A model generated the notes under the pieces. That model was not told the DNA's origin. It ran no database searches and was given only the letters and a program-made list of their open reading frames with translations. From Bacteroidaceae bacterium (GTDB lineage: Bacteria; Bacteroidota; Bacteroidia; Bacteroidales; Bacteroidaceae): a stretch of 64,000 nt of DNA. Both the position numbers and the translations under genes were made by a program. Each line of letters begins with the position of its first letter. Position 1 is the stretch's first letter. Below are positions 54,790 through 62,419 of this stretch, piece by piece. The DNA lies in contig JAGCPY010000067.1 of the NCBI GenBank assembly GCA_017965425.1, forward strand, positions 186,001 through 250,000. The letters are read 5' to 3'.

Positions 54790-55878
54790 ATGACACCGAA
54801 ACCCTCTACATCCTCTCCTCTCCAGCACCAGCTTCCCCCCTCCCTCACAGGACGGTGCCGTGGTGGGGGCTTCTCGGGGTGGTTCTTCTTCCTCCTTCTT
54901 CTTCTCTTCCCCTCTTGTATCAAAGAAGAAACACACCCCGACACACCACAAGGAAACCTCGACGCACTATGGACAACCATCGACCGGCACTACTGTTTCC
55001 TCACCTACAAACAACAAACACTCGGCCTCGATTGGAACGCGATTCACGCACGCTACAGCCAGCGGCTGTCCGACAAGATGAACAGCAACCAGCTCTTCGA
55101 AGTCCTTGCTGAAATGATTGCCGAACTCCAAGACGGCCACGTCAACCTCTATGCCGCCCACGACATAGGACGCAACTGGAGCTGGTACGAGGACCACCCC
55201 TCCAACTTCTCGCAACAACTCCAAGACGCCTACCTCGGAACCGACTACAAAATCGCCGCCGCACTCAAGTACCGAATCCTGCCGGACAATATCGCATACC
55301 TCGTCTGCAATAGCTTTCAAACGGGACTCGGAGATGGAAATATCAGCGAAGCCCTCCACTACCTCCGCACCTGCTCAGGACTTATCCTCGACCTGCGCGA
55401 TAACAGCGGCGGAGAACTTACCAATGCACAACGACTGGCACAGCACTTCACCAACGAGCGACGCCTCGTCGGTTACATCAGCCACAAGACAGGACCGGCA
55501 CACGATGACTTTTCACAGCCAGAACCTGAATACATCGACCCGGCACAAGGGGTTCGATGGCAGAAAAACACCGTCATACTCACTAACCGACGGTGCTACA
55601 GCGCCACCAACACCTTCATCCGCGACCTCAAGGGTGCACCACGCATCACTATCCTCGGAGACCAAACCGGAGGAGGAAGCGGATTGCCATTTTCATCTGA
55701 ACTGCCAAACGGATGGAGCGTGAGATTCTCTGCATGTCCCATGTTTGACCAAGATATGCATCAAATAGAATTTGGCATTCAGCCAGATACACTCGTCAGC
55801 CTCGCACAAGAAGACTTGTCCAAAGGCATCGACACCCTCATCGAAACTGCACGCAGCATCCTGCATCACGCACAATGA
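54790..55878 (+). CDS. S41 family protease lipoprotein
   Basis: 362 aa from ATG 54790. The lipobox is FLLLLLFPSC (Cys near 40), after an unusually long n-region encoded by the GC-rich repeat (QLPPSLTGRCRGGG). The S41 core has LEDLRDNSGGE-like LILDLRDNSGGEL and the nucleophile S271 in RRCYSATNTF with GDQTGGGSGLPF. There is no PDZ domain and no clear general-base Lys at the Ctp position, as in other Bacteroidetes relatives. It is periplasmic or surface-exposed. Linked to DUF3316 upstream; followed by element D. Confidence 0.82.
   Translation: MTPKPSTSSPLQHQLPPSLTGRCRGGGFSGWFFFLLLLLFPSCIKEETHPDTPQGNLDALWTTIDRHYCFLTYKQQTLGLDWNAIHARYSQRLSDKMNSNQLFEVLAEMIAELQDGHVNLYAAHDIGRNWSWYEDHPSNFSQQLQDAYLGTDYKIAAALKYRILPDNIAYLVCNSFQTGLGDGNISEALHYLRTCSGLILDLRDNSGGELTNAQRLAQHFTNERRLVGYISHKTGPAHDDFSQPEPEYIDPAQGVRWQKNTVILTNRRCYSATNTFIRDLKGAPRITILGDQTGGGSGLPFSSELPNGWSVRFSACPMFDQDMHQIEFGIQPDTLVSLAQEDLSKGIDTLIETARSILHHAQ
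54825..54894 (+). repeat. GC-rich repeat encoding N-terminus of S41 lipoprotein
   Basis: CACCAGCTTCCCCCCTCCCT and following bases are a close copy of 53895-53964. Translated as HQLPPSLTGRCRG. Confidence 0.7.
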
Positions 55879-55887
55879 TTTTCCAAT

Positions 55888-56091
55888 AAAATCCCTCAAT
55901 CCCTCACCTTCTTTGATAATTATCTAAAGCATAATGACTTACGGGTGAGGGATAGGTGAGGGATAGGTGAGGGAAGGTGAGGTTTTTCAGATTCCCTCAC
56001 CATCCCTCACCAATTCCTCACCAAAGTCTCACCTATAAACTACTGTGCAACAGTTTGTTACGGTAAATGGTGAGGGAGTGAGGGATTTTTC
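55888..56091. repeat. Repeat element D: ten-unit inverted repeat, 8-base centre
   Basis: Arms 55888-55982 and 55991-56091. Both arms have outward unit, 35 bases, then units at 11-11-10-10 spacing; units in the right arm are degenerate (GGTGAGACTTT, GGTGAGGAATT). Outer ends AAAATCCCTCAATCCC resemble element A. It lies ten bases after the S41 stop. The stretch 56192-56360 holds nothing recognisable. Confidence 0.88.
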
Positions 56092-56146
56092 GCCAAAAAC
56101 AACATGTATCGTGTGTGCGTCGCCTGAGGCTTCACGTTCTGCCAGG

Positions 56147-56190
56147 AAGGTAAAGACGTTCCAGCCAGAAGGTGTTCACGTTCCAGCCGA
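56147..56190 (+). repeat. Two 22-bp tandem repeats flanking element D
   Basis: AAGGTAAAGACGTTCCAGCC plus two bases (56147-56168) and AAGGTGTTCACGTTCCAGCC plus two bases (56169-56190), followed by a degenerate third. They begin 55 bases right of element D. Confidence 0.8.
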
Positions 56191-56387
56191 TGGTGTAAAA
56201 CCCATCCGCCACGAAGGCATCATAAGACGTCCTTTTGTCGCGGTTCTATCTCCATTTTAGTTGTTTTCTTTCTTTGTTGCCGGTCAGTTGAGCACCATCA
56301 GGCCGTTTTAAGAAGGCAAAGTGTTCGCAAGCATGATAAAAGTCCAAGAAAAAAAGCCTTTTTGGTGTCTATCTCACGAAAAAGATG

Positions 56388-56395
56388 TACCTTTG
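56388..56395 (+). promoter_or_regulatory. -7 box of polA
   Basis: TACCTTTG fits TAnnTTTG, 27 bases before ATG 56423, with TTTG at 56361-56364 at long spacing. The earlier in-frame ATG at 56321 lies upstream of it. Confidence 0.6.
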
Positions 56396-56422
56396 CTCTG
56401 TCAATCGTCAAAAACTCAGCTT

Positions 56423-59275
56423 ATGAAACTCTTCCTGCTTGATGCCTACGCCCTCATCTACCGTGCCTACTATGGTCTCATCAAAAACCCTCGTGTCAAC
56501 AGTCGGGGCGAGGATGTGTCAGCAATTTTCGGCTTCGTCAACACCTTGGAGGACGTGCTGGCCAAGGAAAAGCCGACACACGTAGGTGTAGCCTTTGACC
56601 CGCATGGCGGCACATTCCGCCACGAACGATACCCGCTATACAAGGCACAGCGCGAGCAGACGCCAGAGGCCATCCGCTTCGGCGTGCCCATCATCAAGGA
56701 GATTCTCGAAGCATATCGAATCCCAGTGCTTGAAGTGACGGGATTTGAAGCCGACGATGTCATTGGAACGTTGGCGGCGCAGGCAGAAAAGATGGGGATT
56801 GAGACTTACATGGTGACTCCAGACAAGGATTACGGGCAGCTGGTTTCAGAGCATGTGCGCATGTTGAAACCGAAGAACATGGGGCCGGGCTACGAGGTTC
56901 TGGGCACTGAAGAGGTATGTGCAAAATGGGGCATCGAACGGCCTGGACAGGTCGTAGATATCCTGGGGCTGATGGGCGATGCTTCGGACAACATTCCCGG
57001 ATGTCCGGGCGTGGGCGAGAAGACAGCCTCTCAGCTCATCCAGCAGTTCGGCAGCATAGAAAACTTGCTGGCGAACACCGACCAGCTGAAAGGTAAACTG
57101 AAAGAGCGTGTCACCGAGAACCGCGAACAGATTGAGCTGTCGCGCTGGCTGGCACAGATTATCACAGATGTGCCGATTACGCTGGATGTGGACGCGATGG
57201 CCTATGACGGTGGCGAGGTCGAGACGTTGGTGGCAAAGTTCGAGGCATTGGAGATGAGGAGCTTGGCGAAAAGGATCGGGGAGAGGGGGATAAGACTTGA
57301 CCCCGACGCTGTCCGTGAGAACGTCGAGAGCCCGCGGAAAGGGGAGCAACTGGATTTGTTCGCTTCGGCGGAAACGGATTCTCCCAGTCAAATGCCTATT
57401 TCTTCTGAAGATGCTGAATCCAAACCGCTTGCCAGCTACGAGCACCCACTTCCCTCGCACAAGGATGGAACCGATGCCAAGGCGCTGTATCACTTGGTTT
57501 CTTCTCCCGACGCACGTGCTGAACTTGTTCGTCTGTTGTTGTCCTCCAAAGAGGTGAGCCTTGACACGGAAACGACTTCGACGGAGGCGATGGATGCAGA
57601 GCTGGTGGGGCTGAGCTTTGCGGTGAAGGAGGGCGAGGCCTTTTATGTGCCGGTGCCAGCCAACCGCGATGAGGCTCAGGCGATTGTCGAGGAGTTCCGA
57701 GGGGTGTATGAGAACACGCGGATCCTGAAAGTGGGTCAGAACCTGAAGTATGACCTCACGGTGCTGCAGAACTACGGCATCCGCTTGGCAGCTCCTATGT
57801 TCGACACGATGATTGCACACTATGTGCTGGAGCCCGAAATGCGTCATGGCATGGATTACCTGGCGGAAGTGTATCTGCATTACAAGACAATCCATATCGA
57901 CGAACTCATCGGCAAGAAGGAACGTGGAAAGCCGCAGAAGTCGATGCGCGATGTGCCTGTTGAGGAGGTCTGCCCTTATGCGGCAGAGGATGCCGACATC
58001 ACGCTCCGGCTGAAACACGTCTTTGTGCCAATGCTTGAAGCGGCTCGAGGCACGAGCCTGTTCGAGGAGGTGGAGATGCCGCTCATGCCGGTCCTGGCCG
58101 ACATGGAACGCACGGGTGTCTGCCTTGACTCGGAAGCACTGCGTCAGGCCAGCGAGACACTGAGGTCAGAGCTGGAACAGACGGAAAAGGATATCTATGA
58201 GCTGGCAGGTGCCGAGTTCAACATCTCATCGCCGAAGCAGGTGGGTGAAGTGCTCTTTGAACGCCTCAAGCTTTTGCCCAACGCACGGAAAACAAAGACG
58301 GGCGCCTATTCCACGAATGAGGAGGTATTGCAACGCATTCGCTCAAAGCATCCTATCGTAGAAAAGATTCTTGATTATCGAGGAAAGCAGAAGCTCATCA
58401 ATACTTATCTGGAGGCCCTGCCTCGGCTGATCAATCCCCGCACAGGGCATATCCATACCAGTTTCAACCAGACGGTGGCTGCCACAGGGCGTTTGTCTTC
58501 GAGCGACCCGAACCTGCAGAACATCCCCGTGCGCACAGAGGATGGCAAGGAAATACGCAAGGCATTTGTTCCGGAACCTGGGCAGCTTTTCTTCTCTGCC
58601 GACTATTCTCAGGTGGAGTTGCGCATCATGGCTCATCTCAGTGGTGACGAAGGACTGATCGAGGACTTCCGGCTTGGCCATGACATCCACGCAGCCACAG
58701 CTGCCAAGATTTTCCATAAGCCAATGGAAGAGGTCACAAGAGAGGAACGCAGTCGTGCGAAAACGGCCAACTTCGGCATCATCTACGGCATCACTGCCTT
58801 CGGCTTGACAGAACGTCTCGGCATCAGCCGAACAGAATCCAAGGAACTCATAGACAATTATTTCAAGACCTATCCGCGTGTCCACGCATTCATGCAGGAA
58901 AGCATAGACTTTGCCCGACAGCATGGATACACCGAAACAATACTTGGACGACGTTGCTATCTGCGCGACATTAACTCAGCGAACGCCACGGTGCGCGGTT
59001 TCGCTGAGCGCAATGCCATCAATTCACCTATCCAAGGCTCTGCTGCGGACATCATCAAGCTGGCTATGGTACGCATCCACCGTCGTTTTGCCGAAGAGGG
59101 TTTGCGTTCACACATGATTCTGCAGGTGCACGACGAACTGAACTTCAGTGTCGTTCCTAAAGAACGTGACCTCGTGGAGAAAATTGTCATTAGCGAGATG
59201 GAAGGAGCCATCGACATGCGCGTGCCACTCATCGCAGATGCAGGATGGGGCCGCAATTGGCTGGAAGCTCATTGA
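56423..59275 (+). CDS. polA: DNA polymerase I
   Basis: 950 aa. Three domains in order: 5'-3' exonuclease (about 1-300, YALIYRAYYG, GFEADDVIGT, PGVGEKTA), a 3'-5' exonuclease with the acidic residues present (LDTETTS, QNLKYDLTVL, AAEDADITLRL), and the polymerase (about 560-950) with ADYSQVELRIMA (motif A), RSRAKTANFGIIYGI (motif B) and QVHDELNF (motif C). The intact exonuclease residues suggest proofreading, unlike Taq. A short linker rich in P, S, E (about 300-350) joins the halves. The next gene is convergent, six bases away. Confidence 0.97.
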   Translation: MKLFLLDAYALIYRAYYGLIKNPRVNSRGEDVSAIFGFVNTLEDVLAKEKPTHVGVAFDPHGGTFRHERYPLYKAQREQTPEAIRFGVPIIKEILEAYRIPVLEVTGFEADDVIGTLAAQAEKMGIETYMVTPDKDYGQLVSEHVRMLKPKNMGPGYEVLGTEEVCAKWGIERPGQVVDILGLMGDASDNIPGCPGVGEKTASQLIQQFGSIENLLANTDQLKGKLKERVTENREQIELSRWLAQIITDVPITLDVDAMAYDGGEVETLVAKFEALEMRSLAKRIGERGIRLDPDAVRENVESPRKGEQLDLFASAETDSPSQMPISSEDAESKPLASYEHPLPSHKDGTDAKALYHLVSSPDARAELVRLLLSSKEVSLDTETTSTEAMDAELVGLSFAVKEGEAFYVPVPANRDEAQAIVEEFRGVYENTRILKVGQNLKYDLTVLQNYGIRLAAPMFDTMIAHYVLEPEMRHGMDYLAEVYLHYKTIHIDELIGKKERGKPQKSMRDVPVEEVCPYAAEDADITLRLKHVFVPMLEAARGTSLFEEVEMPLMPVLADMERTGVCLDSEALRQASETLRSELEQTEKDIYELAGAEFNISSPKQVGEVLFERLKLLPNARKTKTGAYSTNEEVLQRIRSKHPIVEKILDYRGKQKLINTYLEALPRLINPRTGHIHTSFNQTVAATGRLSSSDPNLQNIPVRTEDGKEIRKAFVPEPGQLFFSADYSQVELRIMAHLSGDEGLIEDFRLGHDIHAATAAKIFHKPMEEVTREERSRAKTANFGIIYGITAFGLTERLGISRTESKELIDNYFKTYPRVHAFMQESIDFARQHGYTETILGRRCYLRDINSANATVRGFAERNAINSPIQGSAADIIKLAMVRIHRRFAEEGLRSHMILQVHDELNFSVVPKERDLVEKIVISEMEGAIDMRVPLIADAGWGRNWLEAH

Positions 59276-59281
59276 ACAGAT

Positions 59282-59896
59282 TCACCATGGTATGAGGATG
59301 CCGATGAAGCCACAAAGACAGCCAACCATCGTTCCCGCTATGACCTGCCAAAGCGTATGCTGACGAAGCAACATACGGCTGGTGCCGACCATGCCTGAAA
59401 CCAAGATGCTAAGGCATAGCCACCAGACGGGATTGAAAGAGAATAGAAAGCTGTAGGCCATGAGTGCACCGATGATGCCGCCAGCACCTGCGCAGTGCAT
59501 CGAAATCTTCCACCAAACGTTCACCAAGGCACAAACGCCTTGAATCATCATTGCACTGACGAGAAGACCACCTATATATGAAGGAAGGTGGAAGCGGTAG
59601 ATCAGATGAAGGGTGAAAGCGTAGTAGAGGAAGTGAACGAGATAGGGAAAGAAACGTTTCTCACGTAAACGCAGGTGATGTAGATGAAGACCATTCATGT
59701 GGCGCCAGATGCGAATCGTCGTCCGCGGCAACACGATGGTGCCCAACACAACCAGCAATAGAATCAGTGCCTTGAATGTCCACGGCAACAGACTCAGATA
59801 GGTGAACGTAAACAATACGCCAAAACCCACCAGCGGAAAATACTGTGGACGAAAGATGGCGGACAACGCCCTGGCACCGATGAGAAGGATGTGCAT
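59282..59896 (-). CDS. Membrane protein, PAP2-like C-terminal motif
   Basis: 204 aa with about six hydrophobic helices. Near the C-terminus KISMHCAGAGG (about 132), SRMLLRQHTLWQVIAG resembles motifs 1-3 of PAP2-type phosphatases, with His and Arg in the expected order, but spacing is short. A lipid phosphatase role is plausible; a plain membrane protein is the alternative. Stop is six bases from the polA stop, tail to tail. Confidence 0.5.
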   Translation of the reverse strand: MHILLIGARALSAIFRPQYFPLVGFGVLFTFTYLSLLPWTFKALILLLVVLGTIVLPRTTIRIWRHMNGLHLHHLRLREKRFFPYLVHFLYYAFTLHLIYRFHLPSYIGGLLVSAMMIQGVCALVNVWWKISMHCAGAGGIIGALMAYSFLFSFNPVWWLCLSILVSGMVGTSRMLLRQHTLWQVIAGTMVGCLCGFIGILIPW

Positions 59897-59982
59897 CAGA
59901 CGAAAAATGTAGCGTTTGCTGAAATCGGTTGCAAAGTTAAGAAGATTCTCGCGAATATGGATGAAAAATCATGGTATTTTCC

Positions 59983-60013
59983 TTTGTCGTTTGCATAAAG
60001 TAAGCTATTTTTG
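59983..60013 (+). promoter_or_regulatory. Promoter of the YpfJ-like gene
   Basis: TTTG at 59983-59986, 19 bases, TATTTTTG at 60006-60013; exact consensus. It rules out the in-frame ATG at 59916 and supports the start at 60057. Confidence 0.75.
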
Positions 60014-60056
60014 CCGACGAAAAGTAATTATTATACACAACATTTACATTTATACT

Positions 60057-60941
60057 ATGGATTTGACAGGAAGAAGAGAGAGCTCGAACGTCGATGACCG
60101 TCGTCGCATGAGTGGTTCAACGAAAGCCGGTATCGGCGGATTGGCAGGTGTCATCATTGCCTGCCTGATGGCCTGGCTGTCTGGTGGCGATGTGTTTCAG
60201 GCTTTCCAGCAAGCCGGAGGACTGGAAGCTATCACGAGCCAGAACGTCAGCACAAGTGATCAACAACAACGCGAGTTCACGGAAGAGGAACAGGCATTGG
60301 CCTTGTTCTCCAGCCAAGTGCTCGCCAGCACCGAGGATGTGTGGAGCGAGGTCTTCAAGACTCAGCTTGGCAAGACTTACATTCCGCCCCGAATGGTTCT
60401 CTACACTGGCAGCATACAGACGGGCTGCGGTGCAGGGAATGCCAGCGTGGGACCGTTCTATTGCTCGGCTGATCAAGCTTTGTACATCGACCTTTCGTTC
60501 TTCACGGACATGAAGAAGACGCTCGGCGCTGATGGTGATTTTGCCTACGCTTACGTCATTGCCCATGAAGTTGGTCACCACGTGCAGCATCTTCTTGGTA
60601 CACTCAGCAATGCTCATAGCCAGATGGCCAAAATGAATGAGACGCAGTCCAACAAGGTCAGTGTGCGTATTGAGTTGCAAGCAGACTTCTATGCTGGGGT
60701 CTGGGGCTACCACGAAGGCAAGACTTTCGGCTCACTTGACGACGGAGATCTTCAAGAAGCTATTCGCTGTGCGCAGGTAATCGGTGATAACTACCTTCAG
60801 GAGAAAGCACGTGGCTATTCTCAGCCCGAGAGCTTCACGCATGGCACAAGTGCTCAGCGCATGAAATGGCTGAAGCTTGGACTGCAGACTGGAAACATGA
60901 GCCGTGGCGACACCTTCAGCATCAGCGAGAGTCAACTATAG
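60057..60941 (+). CDS. YpfJ-type neutral zinc metallopeptidase
   Basis: 294 aa from ATG 60057. One membrane segment near residue 22-42 (TKAGIGGLAGVIIACLMAWLSGG), then a domain with the zinc motif AHEVGHHVQH near residue 170 and a downstream RIELQADFYAGVWGYH that supplies the third ligand. N-terminus MDLTGRRESSNVDDRRR is the family signature (YpfJ/KPN_02809). Function in the envelope is not established. Ends next to the convergent sufE stop without overlap. Confidence 0.9.
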   Translation: MDLTGRRESSNVDDRRRMSGSTKAGIGGLAGVIIACLMAWLSGGDVFQAFQQAGGLEAITSQNVSTSDQQQREFTEEEQALALFSSQVLASTEDVWSEVFKTQLGKTYIPPRMVLYTGSIQTGCGAGNASVGPFYCSADQALYIDLSFFTDMKKTLGADGDFAYAYVIAHEVGHHVQHLLGTLSNAHSQMAKMNETQSNKVSVRIELQADFYAGVWGYHEGKTFGSLDDGDLQEAIRCAQVIGDNYLQEKARGYSQPESFTHGTSAQRMKWLKLGLQTGNMSRGDTFSISESQL

Positions 60942-61367
60942 TCATCCTTGTTTGGCCTTGAAGGCCAGAGCGTACATCTTCATCTGCTTCAGCATGGCCA
61001 GAAGGCCGTTGCTGCGGGTGGGTGAAAGGTGTTCGCGCAGGCCAATACGCTCGATGAAATAGAGGTCGGCATCGAGAATCTCTTGTGGCGTATGGTCGCT
61101 GAGAACACGAATGAGGAGGGTGACGATGCCCTTCACGATGAGGGCGTCGCTCTCAGCCTCGAAATGCACGAAGCCTTCCGGAGTGAGGTCTGCCGTGAGC
61201 CAGACACGGCTTTGGCAACCGTCGATGAGGTTTTGCTCTGTCTTGGCACTGGCGGGCAGAGGTTGTTGCTCGTTGCCTAAGTCAATAAGCAATTGGTATT
61301 TGTCCATCCAGTCGTCGAAGTCGGAAAACTCAGCGATGATGTCGTCTTGAATATCGTTGATAGTCAT
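60942..61367 (-). CDS. sufE: SufE family sulfur acceptor
   Basis: 141 aa from ATG 61367. Sulfur-accepting Cys is in LIDGCQSRVWL (near residue 54), the SufE signature. It takes persulfide from the cysteine desulfurase SufS and stimulates Fe-S cluster assembly. The rest of suf is not in this window. A longer frame to 61517 overlaps the M28 gene and is not supported. M28 peptidase gene lies 53 bases upstream. Confidence 0.92.
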   Translation of the reverse strand: MTINDIQDDIIAEFSDFDDWMDKYQLLIDLGNEQQPLPASAKTEQNLIDGCQSRVWLTADLTPEGFVHFEAESDALIVKGIVTLLIRVLSDHTPQEILDADLYFIERIGLREHLSPTRSNGLLAMLKQMKMYALAFKAKQG

Positions 61368-61420
61368 AGTTTTTATCCTTCTAACAATCTCTCTTTCTTG
61401 ATGGAAGAGAGGTCGTCTTT

Positions 61421-62419
61421 TTAATGATCGTTGTAGAGTAGTTGGAGGAGTGTCTGTCCAACAGCCTTGAGTACGGCGGGGTCGATGTGTTCCGGAGTGT
61501 CGTTGATGGTGTGCCATGTGGGACCGAAACTGGAATCTCCATCATCCACGTGGGGTACAATGTCTATGGCTGGAATGCGTGCCAGTTGAGAAACGGGCAC
61601 ATGGTCGTCTTTCACGTAACCTCCTTTACGAAGGACAAAGATGTTGCCATAGCCCAGCTGTCCTGCCAAATGCCATACCATATTCACAAGTGGCAAGGCT
61701 GACTGACGTGAGAAGCCCTCCATCTCGAAACGTGCACCACGTCCGCCCACCATGTCGAGGTTGATGGCATAGCGTGCTGTATAACCAGAGGCAAAGGCTT
61801 GTTCGGCCCAATAGCCAGAACCAAGGCACCAGAAGTCAGCCTCTTCTTCTTCATCGGTCTCTGCCCATTGCGGTGTTCCTTGGTCCTCGAGGTCGAAGCA
61901 AATGAAGTCAACACCAAATGAGAGAGGCTGCATGGCTAACAGGCGTGCAATCTCCAGCATCACGGCCACACCTGAAGCACCGTCGTTGGCTGCGAGCACA
62001 GGGCTACGGTGGTTTGCTTTGTCGGGGTCATTGTCGGCCCAGGCACGGCTGTCCCAGTGGGCGGTCAAAAGTACACGGTCTGATTGCTCTGGATTGACAC
62101 TTGCTATCACGTTGCGACAAGGAAGTAGCTTGCCGTCATATCCTTGTAGCTGGGTGCGTTGTTCGGTTACTTCAGCTCCCAGAAGCGAGAACTGTCGGAC
62201 AATCCAATCGCCACAGGCTTCGTGAGCCGCACTGCCAGGAACACGTGGTCCAAAGTTGCATTGCGCCTGAATAAAGGCCATTGCCGAATCAGCAACGAAA
62301 ATGGGCGCAGGTGCCAATGCAATGGTGTCTGCTGTAGTGGAACTTTGCTTACTGCCACCGCCACAAGACAAAAGGATGGCGGACATCAGGCAGGAAAAGA
62401 GGAAAAGAAGGTTTTTCAT
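61421..62419 (-). CDS. M28 family peptidase / glutaminyl cyclase-like lipoprotein
   Basis: 332 aa from ATG 62419, with lipobox AILLSCGG (Cys near residue 19). The M28 core shows LLTAHWDSRAWADN (first His/Asp region), NDGASGVAVMLEIARLL, FDLEDQG (acidic ligand) and HTINDT (final His). The layout is close to bacterial glutaminyl-peptide cyclotransferases, which act on secreted proteins' N-terminal Gln; T9SS-exported proteins often carry pyroglutamate, which makes that role plausible. The start overlaps the upstream gene's stop (ATGA). Confidence 0.85.
   Translation of the reverse strand: MKNLLFLFSCLMSAILLSCGGGSKQSSTTADTIALAPAPIFVADSAMAFIQAQCNFGPRVPGSAAHEACGDWIVRQFSLLGAEVTEQRTQLQGYDGKLLPCRNVIASVNPEQSDRVLLTAHWDSRAWADNDPDKANHRSPVLAANDGASGVAVMLEIARLLAMQPLSFGVDFICFDLEDQGTPQWAETDEEEEADFWCLGSGYWAEQAFASGYTARYAINLDMVGGRGARFEMEGFSRQSALPLVNMVWHLAGQLGYGNIFVLRKGGYVKDDHVPVSQLARIPAIDIVPHVDDGDSSFGPTWHTINDTPEHIDPAVLKAVGQTLLQLLYNDH

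Noticed and set aside
56045-56260. 71-codon frame within element D and its array
   Set aside because: Made up of repeat sequence, with no signal or domain.
56846-58018. 390-codon frame on the minus strand
   Set aside because: Shadow of polA; no domain and no promoter.
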